Of a DNA stretch of 41,916 bases, positions 7,908-16,860 are shown in pieces (the stretch's first letter is position 1; each line of letters starts with the position of its first letter). Made by a program: the position numbers and the translations under genes. The notes under the pieces are model-generated. The model ran no database searches and had not been told where the DNA came from. It worked only from the letters and a program-made list of their open reading frames with translations. The stretch is from Comamonadaceae bacterium (GTDB lineage: Bacteria; Pseudomonadota; Gammaproteobacteria; Burkholderiales; Burkholderiaceae_C), in the NCBI GenBank assembly GCA_025356545.1, contig JANXSU010000154.1, positions 1-41,916 of the forward strand, read 5' to 3'.

Positions 7908-8921
7908 ATGACCACCGCCCAAGCCTCCAAAGCGACCAAAGCCTTTGCCTCCCAAGCCGATTTGACGGAGAAGAAGACCACCTTCACACAGCTCAGCCAA
8001 CACTGCTGGGCCTACACCACCGAGGGCGACCCCAACTCCGGCGTCATCATTGGTGACCACTGCATCATGGTCAGCGACGCCACCGCCACGCCCGTCATGG
8101 CGCGTGACTTGATTAAAAAAATCCGAACCATCAGCGACAAGCCCATCAAGTACGTTCTGCTCACCCACTACCACGCCGTGCGCGTGCTCGGGGCCAGCGC
8201 CTATGTAGCAGAAGGCGCTACAGAAATAATAGCTAGCCAGGGCACGTTGGAGCTCATCCGCGAGCGCGGCGCACAAGACATGCAAAGCGAGATGGAGCGT
8301 TTCCCGCGCCTGTTTCGCAACGCCGAGAGTGTGCCCGGCCTGACTTGGCCGTCCATGGTGATTGGCGGCGGCAACCCTGCCAAGGGTGAAGCCCCCGGCA
8401 AGCTGTTCATCAACCTGGGCGGTGTGGTGGTGCAAATCTGGAGCCCCGGCCCCGGCCACACGCGCGGTGACACCATCGCCTGGGTGGAAGCCGAAAAAGT
8501 ACTGTTCTCAGGCGATCTGGTGGAGTTTGAGGCGGGGGTCTATACCGGCGACGCGCAATTGGCCGAATGGCCCGCCACGCTGGAAGCGCTGCGCGCGCTC
8601 AAGGCCGAGGCCATCGTGCCGGGACGGGGCGAAGCCATGATAGGCCGTGCCAACGTCAATAAGGCGCTGGACTACACCAAGCGCTGGGTCGAGCTGCTGT
8701 TCAAGGCCGGGCAAGAGGCCGCTGCACACGGCATGGACCTCAAAGCTGCCATGGCCCACACCCGCAAAAGCATGGACCCGGTCTTCGGCCACGTCTTCAT
8801 CTACGAGCACTGCCTGCCCTTCGACGTGAGCCGTGCCTATGACGAAGCGCAGGGCATCAAAAACCCGCGCATCTGGACGGCCAAGCGGGACCAGGAGATG
8901 TGGAAGGCTTTACAGGCGTAA
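7908..8921 (+). CDS. MBL-fold hydrolase-like protein with altered metal motif
   Basis: This 337-residue protein has the metallo-beta-lactamase fold: an early TTEGDPNSGVIIGDHCIMVSDA strand pair, then THYHAVRVLGAS (~86-97), GPGHTRGDT (~186), FSGDLVEF and a late VPGRGEAM. The usual HxHxDH motif is reduced to HYHAVR, so the aspartate and second histidine of metal site 2 are gone, while the later GH and GD positions remain. It may bind one metal or have a changed reaction. It follows the cyclo-ligase after 26 bases. The segment YVAEGATEIIASQ overlaps a possible short repeat. Substrate unknown. Confidence 0.7.
   Translation: MTTAQASKATKAFASQADLTEKKTTFTQLSQHCWAYTTEGDPNSGVIIGDHCIMVSDATATPVMARDLIKKIRTISDKPIKYVLLTHYHAVRVLGASAYVAEGATEIIASQGTLELIRERGAQDMQSEMERFPRLFRNAESVPGLTWPSMVIGGGNPAKGEAPGKLFINLGGVVVQIWSPGPGHTRGDTIAWVEAEKVLFSGDLVEFEAGVYTGDAQLAEWPATLEALRALKAEAIVPGRGEAMIGRANVNKALDYTKRWVELLFKAGQEAAAHGMDLKAAMAHTRKSMDPVFGHVFIYEHCLPFDVSRAYDEAQGIKNPRIWTAKRDQEMWKALQA
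8206..8240 (+). repeat. possible partial copy of the dispersed repeat in the MBL gene
   Basis: The stretch TAGCAGAAGGCGCTACAGAA then ATAATAGCTAGC contains two blocks, GCGCTA and ATAATAGCT, shared with the clearer copies elsewhere. It is AT-rich compared with its surroundings and in frame. It is short, so this is a weak call. Confidence 0.3.
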
Positions 8922-8947
8922 GGCACGCTGAGCGCTTGCACTTAGCC

Positions 8948-9844
8948 TCATGATCTTTGCGCGGCCAAAATCCGCGCATCGGCCTCGTAATCTTTCAGCA
9001 CTTCCACTGCTTTCAGCCGCTGCGATGCGCTGGTGCTGTTGTGCAGGGCGGCCAGGGTCGTGCAGCCCTCCGTGATTAATTTCTCTTGCTGGTTGCGGTA
9101 GGTCACATCGGGGGAGTTCAGGCTGCGCTCAATCAGGGCTTGCACTTGCGCTTTCACGTGGGCGGGGCGATCTGCTTTGTTGCTGTGCTCGGCAAGGGTA
9201 CGCAAGATATCTTGCTGGCGGCGCAGGACTTCCCGGTAGCTGGCGGTGGCGTCAAAGCTGGAGCTGGCTATGCTTTGGCGCAACACGGCGCGCTGCGGCT
9301 CTTGCAGGCGTCCATAGAGGTTTTCAGTACGGTCTACCGCCAGTTGGAAGCGGTAAGCGCTGAGCTCTTCGGGCGTCACGTCTATCCATTGCGTCCGCCA
9401 TTTTTTATTCTTCTTTTCAAATTGCTGGGCCAGGTACTTGAGTTGATCAGGTCGCAAAGTCGGTGTGAGAGCGCTCAGTGGCTCTGCCGCGCGTGTGCCC
9501 ATTTGCTGCATGAAGCCGCGCACCTCGGTAGCCACGGCGCACAGTTGTTCGGGGCTGACTTTGCCAGGGGCAAGCCGCTGTATTTTTAGCAGTGCCTCTG
9601 CATAAACGGGCAGCGCTTGACTACGGTGCCAAGTGTGCAGCGTAGTCAAGCCGTCGCGTACCTGGAGCGATTGCACGTCATTGAGGTCAAGGTAGCCATC
9701 CAGCCACCAGTAGGTGATTGACGGCGCGCTGTTGTAGCCCAGCTTGATAGCGCTGCAACTCGTCAACAAGATGAGTAAAAGTGCGCTGATAATGCGACTC
9801 AGCGTCGTCCAAAGGCGGGCAGATGTAGGCATGAAAATAAGCAT
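8948..9844 (-). CDS. DUF6279-type lipoprotein
   Basis: This 298-residue protein begins with a signal sequence ending in the lipobox LLTSCS, so it is probably a lipoprotein in the cell envelope. The mature part starts IKLGYNSAPSITYWWLDGYLDLND, which I recognise from DUF6279 lipoproteins, followed by a largely helical charged body with repeated heptad-like patterns (LAQQFEKKNKKWRTQW; YREVLRRQQDILRTL). The start could be ATG 9844 or ATG 9832, and neither has a clear ribosome-binding site. Function is unknown. It is transcribed divergently from glmU with about 60 bases between them. Confidence 0.7.
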   Translation of the reverse strand: MLIFMPTSARLWTTLSRIISALLLILLTSCSAIKLGYNSAPSITYWWLDGYLDLNDVQSLQVRDGLTTLHTWHRSQALPVYAEALLKIQRLAPGKVSPEQLCAVATEVRGFMQQMGTRAAEPLSALTPTLRPDQLKYLAQQFEKKNKKWRTQWIDVTPEELSAYRFQLAVDRTENLYGRLQEPQRAVLRQSIASSSFDATASYREVLRRQQDILRTLAEHSNKADRPAHVKAQVQALIERSLNSPDVTYRNQQEKLITEGCTTLAALHNSTSASQRLKAVEVLKDYEADARILAAQRS

Positions 9845-9905
9845 GAAACAGTGTGGGGCAGGCGCGAGCGTAACGCAGTACTGCCCTCAACCCATGAGGA
9901 ACAAC

Positions 9906-11336
9906 ATGAATCAAGTGAAACAAGCAGCACCGCTGGATGTGGTCATCATGGCCGCCGGCAAGGGCACACGCATGAAAAGCAAGCTGCCCAAGGTCTTGCA
10001 CCGTTTGGCCGGGCGTGCGTTGCTACAGCACGTGGTGGACCGTGCGGGTGACTTGGCGGCGCGGCGGGTGGTGGTGATTACCGGCCACGGTGCTATGGAA
10101 GTTGAAGCAGCTCTCGCACGTTCTACGGGCGATACCGCTGGTTTTACCCTTGAATTTGTGCGCCAGGAGCCGCAACTCGGCACCGGCCACGCGGTACAGC
10201 AGACCGTGCCCGTGCTGCCCGATGACGGCGTAGTGGTGATTTTGTCGGGTGATGTGCCGCTGACCCAGACTGACACTTTGCGTGACCTGATTGCGGCCTG
10301 CGATGGACGCCAACTCGCCCTGCTGACCATCGACTTTGCCGACCCCACGGGTTATGGCCGCATCGTGCGCTCAAGCACCGGCGGCGTGCAAGCCATCGTC
10401 GAGCACAAAGACGCTACGCCCGCCCAGCACGCCATCAAAGAGGTGTACAGCGGCATCATGGCCGTACCCGCGAAGCTGCTCAAGCCCTGGCTGGCTCGGC
10501 TGGACAACAAAAACGCCCAAGGCGAGTTCTACCTGACCGATGTGGTCAAGTTCGCCGTGGCCGATGGCGTGCCTGTGGTGGCCCACAAAATCAGCGACCC
10601 GCTGCAGGTGGCTGGCATCAACAGCCCGGTGCAATTGGCCGAGCTGGAGCGCGCGCACCAATTGCGCCGCGCTGAGGCGCTGATGGTTCAAGGTGTGCGC
10701 TTGGCCGACCCGGCCCGCTTTGATGTGCGTGGTGAGCTGACCTGCGGGCAAGACGTAGAGATCGACATCAACTGCATTTTTGAAGGCCAAGTGGTGCTGG
10801 GTGAAGGCGTGAAGATCGGCGCGCAATGCGTCATCGCCCATGCCCGCATCGAGGCCGGTGCGGTGATTCACCCCTTTACCCATATCGACGGTGGCAGCAG
10901 CAGCGCCAAAGATCAGATCGTGGTGGGTGCGGGTGCGTTGGTCGGCCCGTTTGCCCGTTTGCGGCCAGGGGCCAAGCTGGGCGAGCAGGTGCACATTGGC
11001 AATTTTGTCGAGGTGAAAAATTCCACACTCGCCAATGGGGCCAAGGCCAATCACCTGGCTTATGTGGGTGACTCGGCCTTGGGCGAGCGCGTCAACTTTG
11101 GCGCGGGCAGCATTACCGCCAATTACGACGGGGCCAACAAGCACAAGACGGTGATTGAGCATGATGTTCACATTGGCAGCAACTGCGTGCTGATCGCACC
11201 CGTCACCATTGGTGCAGGTGGCACCGTGGGGGGGGGCTCCACCATCACCCAAAACACGGCCCCGGGCGTGTTGACCGTGGCACGCGCCAAACAGGTGAGC
11301 CTGGCCAACTGGGCGCGCCCGGCCAAAAAGAAATAA
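9906..11336 (+). CDS. glmU: bifunctional UDP-N-acetylglucosamine pyrophosphorylase / glucosamine-1-phosphate N-acetyltransferase
   Basis: The protein has about 476 residues from ATG 9906, which is preceded by GAGGAAC. The N-terminal uridyltransferase half has VIMAAGKGTRMKSKLPKVLH, EPQLGTGHAVQQ, LSGDVPL and the late NSPVQLAELE. The C-terminal half is a left-handed beta helix of hexapeptide repeats (IEAGAVIHPFTHIDG; GPFARLRPGAKLGEQVHIGNFVEVKNS; NFGAGSITANYDG) with the acetyltransferase site. It makes UDP-GlcNAc for peptidoglycan and LPS. It sits close to glmS, which makes the pathway's first intermediate, with a histidine kinase gene between. The track's 9744 start is an upstream extension. Confidence 0.97.
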   Translation: MNQVKQAAPLDVVIMAAGKGTRMKSKLPKVLHRLAGRALLQHVVDRAGDLAARRVVVITGHGAMEVEAALARSTGDTAGFTLEFVRQEPQLGTGHAVQQTVPVLPDDGVVVILSGDVPLTQTDTLRDLIAACDGRQLALLTIDFADPTGYGRIVRSSTGGVQAIVEHKDATPAQHAIKEVYSGIMAVPAKLLKPWLARLDNKNAQGEFYLTDVVKFAVADGVPVVAHKISDPLQVAGINSPVQLAELERAHQLRRAEALMVQGVRLADPARFDVRGELTCGQDVEIDINCIFEGQVVLGEGVKIGAQCVIAHARIEAGAVIHPFTHIDGGSSSAKDQIVVGAGALVGPFARLRPGAKLGEQVHIGNFVEVKNSTLANGAKANHLAYVGDSALGERVNFGAGSITANYDGANKHKTVIEHDVHIGSNCVLIAPVTIGAGGTVGGGSTITQNTAPGVLTVARAKQVSLANWARPAKKK

Positions 11337-11352
11337 GGCCAAGACGCTGGCC

Positions 11353-12108
11353 ATGAGCATGTCTGACTCTCAATCATCGGCGCTCCCCGAGGCGTTATCA
11401 CCGGCTCAGCTACAGGCCGAGCTAGCGCAGGCCCGTGCAGGGATGGAGGCTTTCACCTACGCCGTGGCGCATGATTTACGGGCTCACTTGCGTCACATCA
11501 CGGCGTATTCGGGCCTGCTGCGCGAGGAGCTGGGTGCAAGCCTGAATGCCGACGCCACCCAGTACCTGGACACCGTGACCCAGGCGGCCCGGCTGCTGGG
11601 TCAACAGATGGAAGGCCTGGTGGCCTTGTCCAAGCTGGACCGGATCACCCCCAAAAAAGTGCCGCTAGATCAGTCCGCCCTGATTACCCAGGCCCTGGCC
11701 AAGCTGGCCCACGAGTTAGCAGGTCGCCAGATCGACTGGCAAGTGGCCGATGACTTCCCGCAGCTGCAAGGCGATGCAGCCATGGTTCAGCAAATCTGGA
11801 GCCATTTGCTGTCCAACGCGATCAAGTTCACACGCACTCAGGATAAAGCCGTCATCCAGATTGGATGGCAAGTACAACCCGTAACGGGGCATTGCGCGCT
11901 TTTCGTTCAGGACAACGGCGTGGGCTTCAATGTACCTAACCCAGATCAAATGTTCGGTGTTTTTCGACGCTTACACCCTGCCAGTGAATTTGAAGGGCTG
12001 GGTCTTGGCTTAGCGCTGGCGCGCAAACTGGTCGAGCGCCATAAGGGTGAGCTCTGGGCGCAATCTGAACTGGACGCAGGTTGCCTGATTCGCTTCACGC
12101 TACCATAG
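11353..12108 (+). CDS. soluble sensor histidine kinase (HisKA + HATPase_c)
   Basis: This short 251-residue kinase has no transmembrane segment and no recognisable sensor domain. The N-terminus is a helix (LSPAQLQAELAQARAGMEAF) that leads into the H-box AVAHDLRAHLRHI (~36-48), a phytochrome-kinase-type H-box with Ala where Pro is usual. The ATPase shows the N box SHLLSNAIKFT, the G1 box DNGVGFN, FGVFRRLH and the G2 box GLGLGLALARKLVERH. It must receive its signal from a partner or through its N-terminal coil. No response regulator gene is adjacent. It lies 16 bases after glmU and just before glmS, so it may be co-transcribed with amino-sugar genes. Confidence 0.85.
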   Translation: MSMSDSQSSALPEALSPAQLQAELAQARAGMEAFTYAVAHDLRAHLRHITAYSGLLREELGASLNADATQYLDTVTQAARLLGQQMEGLVALSKLDRITPKKVPLDQSALITQALAKLAHELAGRQIDWQVADDFPQLQGDAAMVQQIWSHLLSNAIKFTRTQDKAVIQIGWQVQPVTGHCALFVQDNGVGFNVPNPDQMFGVFRRLHPASEFEGLGLGLALARKLVERHKGELWAQSELDAGCLIRFTLP

Positions 12109-12176
12109 CCCCCTGAGTCAGCTCTCTGACCCCCCCTACCCTTCACGCATCCCTTTAAACCTCTGGAGCTTTTCTT

Positions 12177-14030
12177 ATGTGTGGCATTGTTGGCGCAGTC
12201 TCAAATCGCAATATCGTCCCGGTGCTGGTACAGGGCTTGCAGCGCCTGGAGTATCGGGGCTACGACTCGTGCGGGGTGGCGGTGCATGCAGACGGCGGGC
12301 TCAAGCGCGCGCGCAGCACCTCACGCGTGTCCGAGCTGGCCGAGCAGGTAGCGCTGAGCCACTTTGAAGGTCACACGGGCATCGCCCATACCCGTTGGGC
12401 TACCCACGGCGCGCCCGCTGTGCACAACGCACACCCGCACTTCAGCCACGGCCCCGGCGCTGATGCCGCAAACCAGCCCGCCCGCGTGGCCCTAGTGCAC
12501 AACGGCATCATTGAAAACCACGACGAGCTGCGCGCCGCGCTCAAGGCCAAGGGTTATGTGTTTAGCAGTCAGACCGACACCGAAGTCATTTGTCATCTGG
12601 TGGATTCGCTGTATGCGGGCGACATCTTCCAGGCCGTGAAAGCCGCCATCGCCCAGTTGCACGGGGCCTACGCCATTGCCGTGTTTCACCACAACGAGCC
12701 ACTGCGCGTGATTGGCGCACGCTCCGGCTCCCCGTTGATTCTGGGCGTGGGCAACGGTGGTGCCGAGACCTTCTTGGCCAGTGACGCCATGGCTCTGGCC
12801 GGTGTGACGGATCAGATCGTGTACCTGGAAGAAGGTGATCTGGTGGACATCCGCTTGGGTAGCTACAGCATTTTCGACCGCAATCACCAGCCGGTGCAGC
12901 GCGAGGTCAAAACCGTGCAAGCGCACAGTGGCGCGGCTGAGCTGGGCCCATACCGCCACTACATGCAAAAAGAAATTTTCGAGCAGCCACGTGCCATTTC
13001 CGACACGCTAGACGGCGTAGAGGCCATCGTGCCTGAGCTGTTTGGTCCTCTGGCCAAGCAGACCTTTGCAGACATCGACTCCGTGCTCATCCTGGCCTGC
13101 GGCACCAGCTACTACAGCGGCTGCACCGCCAAGTACTGGCTAGAGAGCATCGCCCACATCCCAACGCAGGTGGAAGTGGCTAGCGAATACCGCTACCGCG
13201 ACTCCGTGCCCAACCCCAGAACATTGGTGGTCACCATCACCCAGTCGGGGGAAACCGCCGACACCCTGGCAGCGCTGCGCCACGCGCAAAGCCTGGGCAT
13301 GACCCAAACCCTGACGATTTGCAACGTAGCCACCAGCGCCATGGTGCGCGAATGCAAGCTGGCCTATGTCACCCGCGCGGGTGTGGAGATCGGTGTGGCC
13401 TCTACCAAAGCCTTCACTGCACAACTCGCAGGCCTGTTCCTGCTCACGCTAACCCTGGCCAAGAGCCGGGGGCATTTACCCGCCGAGATCGAAGCACGCC
13501 ACATCAAGTCCATGCGCCACCTGCCCGTGGCCTTGCAATCGGTGCTGGCGCTGGAGCCACAAATCATCAGCTGGGCCGATGACTTTGCCCGCATGGAAAA
13601 CGCCCTGTTCCTGGGCCGTGGTCTGCACTACCCCATCGCGATGGAAGGCGCGCTCAAGCTCAAAGAGATCAGCTACATCCACGCCGAGGCCTACCCGGCA
13701 GGTGAACTCAAACACGGCCCGCTGGCCCTGGTCACCAGCGCCATGCCGGTCGTCACCGTGGCACCGAACGACGCCTTGCTGGAAAAGCTCAAAAGCAATC
13801 TGCACGAGGTACGCGCGCGTGGTGGCGTGCTCTACGTGCTGGCCGATGCCGACAGCCAAATTGAGAACGGCGAAGGCCTGCACGTCATCCGCATGCCTGA
13901 AAACTATGGTGCTCTGTCACCGCTGCTGCACGTCGTGCCGCTGCAACTGCTGGCTTATCACACGGCTTGCGCGCGGGGAACGGATGTGGACAAGCCGCGT
14001 AACCTCGCCAAGAGTGTGACGGTGGAGTGA
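12177..14030 (+). CDS. glmS: glutamine--fructose-6-phosphate aminotransferase
   Basis: The 617-residue protein begins MCGIVGAVS, so Cys2 becomes the N-terminal nucleophile of the glutaminase domain after Met removal. Further motifs are [34 protein letters not shown] and the two SIS isomerase domains ([29 protein letters not shown]). It ends with the conserved [15 protein letters not shown] tail. It makes glucosamine-6-phosphate from fructose-6-phosphate and glutamine. No GlmS ribozyme-like element is evident in the 68-base upstream gap. An intrinsic terminator-like hairpin follows. Confidence 0.98.
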   Translation: MCGIVGAVSNRNIVPVLVQGLQRLEYRGYDSCGVAVHADGGLKRARSTSRVSELAEQVALSHFEGHTGIAHTRWATHGAPAVHNAHPHFSHGPGADAANQPARVALVHNGIIENHDELRAALKAKGYVFSSQTDTEVICHLVDSLYAGDIFQAVKAAIAQLHGAYAIAVFHHNEPLRVIGARSGSPLILGVGNGGAETFLASDAMALAGVTDQIVYLEEGDLVDIRLGSYSIFDRNHQPVQREVKTVQAHSGAAELGPYRHYMQKEIFEQPRAISDTLDGVEAIVPELFGPLAKQTFADIDSVLILACGTSYYSGCTAKYWLESIAHIPTQVEVASEYRYRDSVPNPRTLVVTITQSGETADTLAALRHAQSLGMTQTLTICNVATSAMVRECKLAYVTRAGVEIGVASTKAFTAQLAGLFLLTLTLAKSRGHLPAEIEARHIKSMRHLPVALQSVLALEPQIISWADDFARMENALFLGRGLHYPIAMEGALKLKEISYIHAEAYPAGELKHGPLALVTSAMPVVTVAPNDALLEKLKSNLHEVRARGGVLYVLADADSQIENGEGLHVIRMPENYGALSPLLHVVPLQLLAYHTACARGTDVDKPRNLAKSVTVE

Positions 14031-14085
14031 GGTGGGCGAGCCATTGGCTGTGGAACGACCCCGCTGAGAGACACGTCAACCCCGG

Positions 14086-14117
14086 GTCAAGCCCTGCGAA
14101 ATGGGCTTGACGGTTTT
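14086..14117 (+). terminator. intrinsic terminator-like hairpin between glmS and hipA
   Basis: The sequence GTCAAGCCC tgcgaaat GGGCTTGAC forms a perfect 9-bp stem with an 8-base loop, followed by GGTTTTCGTTT. It lies 56 bases after the glmS stop. It also overlaps the last codons and the stop of the convergent hipA gene, so it could end transcription from the glmS side. The T-tract is interrupted, so efficiency is uncertain. Confidence 0.65.
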
Positions 14118-15400
14118 CGTTTGGGCGGTGTGCCCTGGTACTGACCAGCATCAAACGTTTGTCGCTGGCTCAGCAGTTCGTTGCCATCCAGGCGTTCTGC
14201 CAAACTGTCCAAGTCGCTATTCGATACGCCCATGGTTTTGAAATGCGCACGCCAAGTGTTCACCACCGCTATGACTTGTACAACTTGCGAAGCGGCCTGC
14301 GCTGGCTGAAACCCAAACGCATCGCACTGAGACATCGCATTGGCCAGCGTGGACTCTTGCCCGTGCGCCCCACAGATGAATTCTTGAAAGCCCTGGCCGG
14401 AGTTTGTGGGTAGTACGTCATAGGCTGGCGCCAGCCTGAGCCGTCCATTGGCGCGGGGGTCAACAACCAAGAGCGAGTGGTTCTTCTCGTGGTCGTCGGT
14501 GTTGTCCATCAGGATGTTAAACACCATTCGGCGGAAGAGCTCTTGAGCATCGGCCAGATGCACGTCACCTTGGCTGACACCGATTCTGCGCAAGATTCGT
14601 GCGAGCTGTGGGTAGCCCATTTCTGGCTCGGTGCCGGCTGGCGTAGCTGCGCGGATAGCGGTGCCCGCTGAAATGCTGTGAATCCGCCGCCCGTCCACGC
14701 GGTCGAATCGCCGAATCGCCACGGCATTCGCCGCAACCAGGTGAATGACCTGGGTTTGAGCGACGGTGATGCCGGCCTGCGCTGCCAAGGTCATGGTCGC
14801 GTGCTCGATGAGTGGCGCGTCGACGTACTCGTGGTTGAAGAACTTAATGACCCACTGCTCGCCCTCGATGTCGATCAGCGCCTTGGGTTTGGCGCCGCCT
14901 AAAGGGCTGCCACCGCCTTCAATAATTTTGGTTTCGAGCGTCGTCAATGCATCGCCAGCTTCAATCTTGGCCACAACCTCGCTAAGTTCTTGGGCTTGCG
15001 CCAACCGTGGCAGGGGACCGCCTTTTCGGGGGAGGTAGGTGGTCGGCGAAGTTGAGACTCCTAAGGCACCGAAGCGGTCGTCGCCCGCGTAGTAAAGCAG
15101 CTCCATCAACGACGTGCGCTTCGGTTTGTCGATGAAACGAATGACTTTCTCTCCCCAACGGTTAGGGCGCGCGTCATCCACGGCACCGACTGCGCGGGGC
15201 GCGTTGGCGCTCAGCCGCCCGGGCGGGAAAAACTCTTTGTCCACCAGGGGCAAGTCCTCACTGAGTGCGAAGCCATGGGCCAGCCAGTCCTCGGTGTAGT
15301 GGAGCGAGACGCCCTTGCCAGCGGCAACCAGTTTCAACGCACCCACGTAGCATGGCGTCGGGGCTCCCAGATACCAAAGGTACAAGTCATCCAGGCGCAT
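14087..15400 (-). CDS. HipA-family serine/threonine kinase toxin
   Basis: The start is ATG 15400 (MRLDDLYLWYLG), giving 437 residues. The earlier in-frame start in the track lies inside the antitoxin gene. HipA features are an N-terminal couple-HipA region, GGSPLGGAKPKALIDI (ATP-binding loop, usually GGARPK), VIKFF with the conserved lysine, the catalytic loop FNILMDNTDDHEKNH, and the metal-binding LAPAYDVLPT. All three kinase motifs look intact, so the toxin is probably active. It starts one base after the antitoxin stop codon. By family knowledge it would phosphorylate a translation component such as a tRNA synthetase; the actual target is unknown. Confidence 0.88.
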   Translation of the reverse strand: MRLDDLYLWYLGAPTPCYVGALKLVAAGKGVSLHYTEDWLAHGFALSEDLPLVDKEFFPPGRLSANAPRAVGAVDDARPNRWGEKVIRFIDKPKRTSLMELLYYAGDDRFGALGVSTSPTTYLPRKGGPLPRLAQAQELSEVVAKIEAGDALTTLETKIIEGGGSPLGGAKPKALIDIEGEQWVIKFFNHEYVDAPLIEHATMTLAAQAGITVAQTQVIHLVAANAVAIRRFDRVDGRRIHSISAGTAIRAATPAGTEPEMGYPQLARILRRIGVSQGDVHLADAQELFRRMVFNILMDNTDDHEKNHSLLVVDPRANGRLRLAPAYDVLPTNSGQGFQEFICGAHGQESTLANAMSQCDAFGFQPAQAASQVVQVIAVVNTWRAHFKTMGVSNSDLDSLAERLDGNELLSQRQTFDAGQYQGTPPKRKPSSPFRRA

Positions 15401-15401
15401 T

Positions 15402-15782
15402 TCAGTCCCTTGTGCTGGTGCTGGAGCTTGCTGCGCGCAGACGGGCGTCCGCAGAGGCCTGCGCACGGGCTTGGCCCAGTGCTACCGCGTCTCTAACGCT
15501 CAATTCGATAGCGCCCTGGTCATGCTCTGGTGCCGCCAAGTTGCCCAGCTCGCCATCTCGGTTGATGAGCCACAAGGCACTTGCGACGATGCCGATGCTC
15601 ACGGTCGGGTCGCCCGCTTCGAGACGCTGGAGCGTGGAGAGAGTGACGCCCAAGCGCTTTGCCCAGGTGCGCAGCGATTCCTTGCGGCGCAAGCGGGCCA
15701 CCGCCAGGTCGGCACCCAGTTTCTGGAGTGCCCCCAAGGTGGCTGGCGGCAGTAGTCGAATGGCCTTTATGGGCTTTTTCAT
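15402..15782 (-). CDS. HipB-like HTH antitoxin
   Basis: This 126-residue protein has a Cro/C1-type helix-turn-helix: LGADLAVARLRRKESLRTWAKRLGVTLSTLQRLEAGDPTVSIGIVASAL (~22-70). It precedes hipA by a single base, the usual order for a HipBA module. The C-terminal tail (EHDQGAIELSVRDAVALGQARAQASADARLR) is predicted helical and may contact the toxin. It should bind the inverted repeat at 15782-15830 and repress the pair. It is longer than E. coli HipB; similar longer HipB-like proteins occur in betaproteobacteria by memory only. Confidence 0.8.
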   Translation of the reverse strand: MKKPIKAIRLLPPATLGALQKLGADLAVARLRRKESLRTWAKRLGVTLSTLQRLEAGDPTVSIGIVASALWLINRDGELGNLAAPEHDQGAIELSVRDAVALGQARAQASADARLRAASSSTSTRD

Positions 15783-15830
15783 ACCGCCATACTATCACAA
15801 TTCAATATATTTTGTTACTCTATGACGGTA
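15782..15830. promoter_or_regulatory. inverted-repeat operator/promoter of the hip operon
   Basis: Two half-sites, TACCGCCATA (15782-15791) and TATGACGGTA (15821-15830), are inverted copies with one mismatch. Their centres are 39 bases apart, about four helical turns. The DNA between is very AT-rich (TTCAATATATTTTGTTA) and would hold the minus-strand promoter. The proximal half-site overlaps the antitoxin start codon, so bound antitoxin could block transcription. The pattern is seen directly; the binding role is inferred from HipB family behaviour. Confidence 0.6.
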
Positions 15831-15871
15831 CAAATGGAGTCAAATGAAATTATTGAGGAGCCAAAGTGAGA

Positions 15872-15894
15872 GCAGCCTTCGTGCGGCCTTTTTT
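15872..15894 (+). terminator. weak terminator-like hairpin
   Basis: The stretch GCAGC cttcgt GCGGC followed by CTTTTTT can form a 5-bp stem with one A-G mismatch and a U-tract. It lies in the 180-base gap between the hip operon and the DUF1345 gene. A tiny ORF (MESNEIIEEPK, 15834-15869) ends just before it, so a leader or attenuator arrangement is imaginable. The stem is weak. Confidence 0.3.
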
Positions 15895-15963
15895 ATCCAG
15901 TCAGTTGTGTGTTCGATCTTCCATGTGTCATCCTCATGCAAATCAAACCTATAGAGCAACTCA

Positions 15964-16656
15964 ATGACACAAAATCCGGTTCATCCCCACCTGTCAAAAC
16001 CACTGCTCACTCGCTTGGTTTTAGCTCGTCCAAGGCTTTTGAGTTGTATTGTCATTGGCGTGACAACGACATTGTTGCTACCTGACGCTCTGGCACATCA
16101 AACCATTACCAGAGCCATCATCGGCTGGAATGTTGCTGCTTGTCTGTACCTGGTACTCGCTGCGCGGATGATGTTTTGGTCAACGCACGAAAGAATGCGG
16201 ATTCGGGCTTTGCAACACGATGAAGGGCGCATTCTTGTTTTGGTTCTGGTCGTTTCAGCCGCGCTGATGTGCTTAGGTGCCATCGTTGCCGAGTTGGCTA
16301 TTGTGAAGGAACTCAAGGGTACGCTGCGCTATGGTCACATCGGGTTGGCGGCACTCACCATCGTAACTTCCTGGGCCTTCACCCAGGTGATGTTCGCCCT
16401 GCATTACGCGCATGACTACTACGCGACTGAAATTCGGGGTAGCCATGGCGGCCTGGACTTTCCTGGGGGCCATGCACCAGACTATGGTGACTTCCTGTAT
16501 TTCGCCAGCATCATTGGAACCTCAGGGCAGACCGCTGACGTCAGCTTTACCAGCAGGAAGATGCGCAGAACGGGCACGGTTCAATGCATATTGGCATTTT
16601 TCTTCAATACGACCGTCATCGCGTTGACGATCAATATTGCATCGGGATTGTTTTGA
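15964..16656 (+). CDS. DUF1345 integral membrane protein
   Basis: This 230-residue protein has about five transmembrane segments ([81 protein letters not shown]; and the C-terminal [23 protein letters not shown]). The conserved core [43 protein letters not shown] is the DUF1345 signature. Function unknown. Its composition is visibly more AT-rich than the core genes, like the hip promoter region before it, so the pair may belong to an acquired patch. Confidence 0.85.
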   Translation: MTQNPVHPHLSKPLLTRLVLARPRLLSCIVIGVTTTLLLPDALAHQTITRAIIGWNVAACLYLVLAARMMFWSTHERMRIRALQHDEGRILVLVLVVSAALMCLGAIVAELAIVKELKGTLRYGHIGLAALTIVTSWAFTQVMFALHYAHDYYATEIRGSHGGLDFPGGHAPDYGDFLYFASIIGTSGQTADVSFTSRKMRRTGTVQCILAFFFNTTVIALTINIASGLF

Positions 16657-16714
16657 GTCGGTTCAAGCTTGGGCAGATGGCTGCTTAGGGCCATGAGCGG
16701 ATGGTCTGGCTGGT

Positions 16715-16860
16715 TCATGCGCACCCTGGAACAAATCCATCGGCGAAGGGCGTAGAGGTATTGCCGACGGTGTTCTCGCGCAAGGTATCCCAAATATGCT
16801 CGGCTGGATTGATCTCGGGGCTGTAGGGTGGCAAGAAGAGCAAGCGCATGTTAGGCGGCA
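16715..16860 (-). mobile_element. IS630-family transposase C-terminal remnant
   Basis: The minus strand encodes LVPPNMRLLFLPPYSPEINPAEHIWDTLREN, the conserved end of the IS630 DDE transposase including the final catalytic glutamate in NPAEHIWD. Translation then runs out at FADGFVPGCA and a stop. The N-terminal two thirds of the transposase, including both catalytic aspartates, are absent, and no terminal inverted repeats were recognised. The fragment is dead. Its upstream end fuses with the start of the cytochrome c gene on the other strand at about 16855-16862. Confidence 0.8.

Noticed and set aside
10371-11360. Long minus-strand ORF of 329 codons
   Set aside because: It is the antisense shadow of glmU, rich in His/Gln from reversed GC-rich codons and without any domain signature.
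12109-12176. Possible glmS ribozyme or riboswitch before glmS
   Set aside because: The gap is only 68 bases, and no ribozyme core is visible; this element is mainly known from Gram-positive bacteria.
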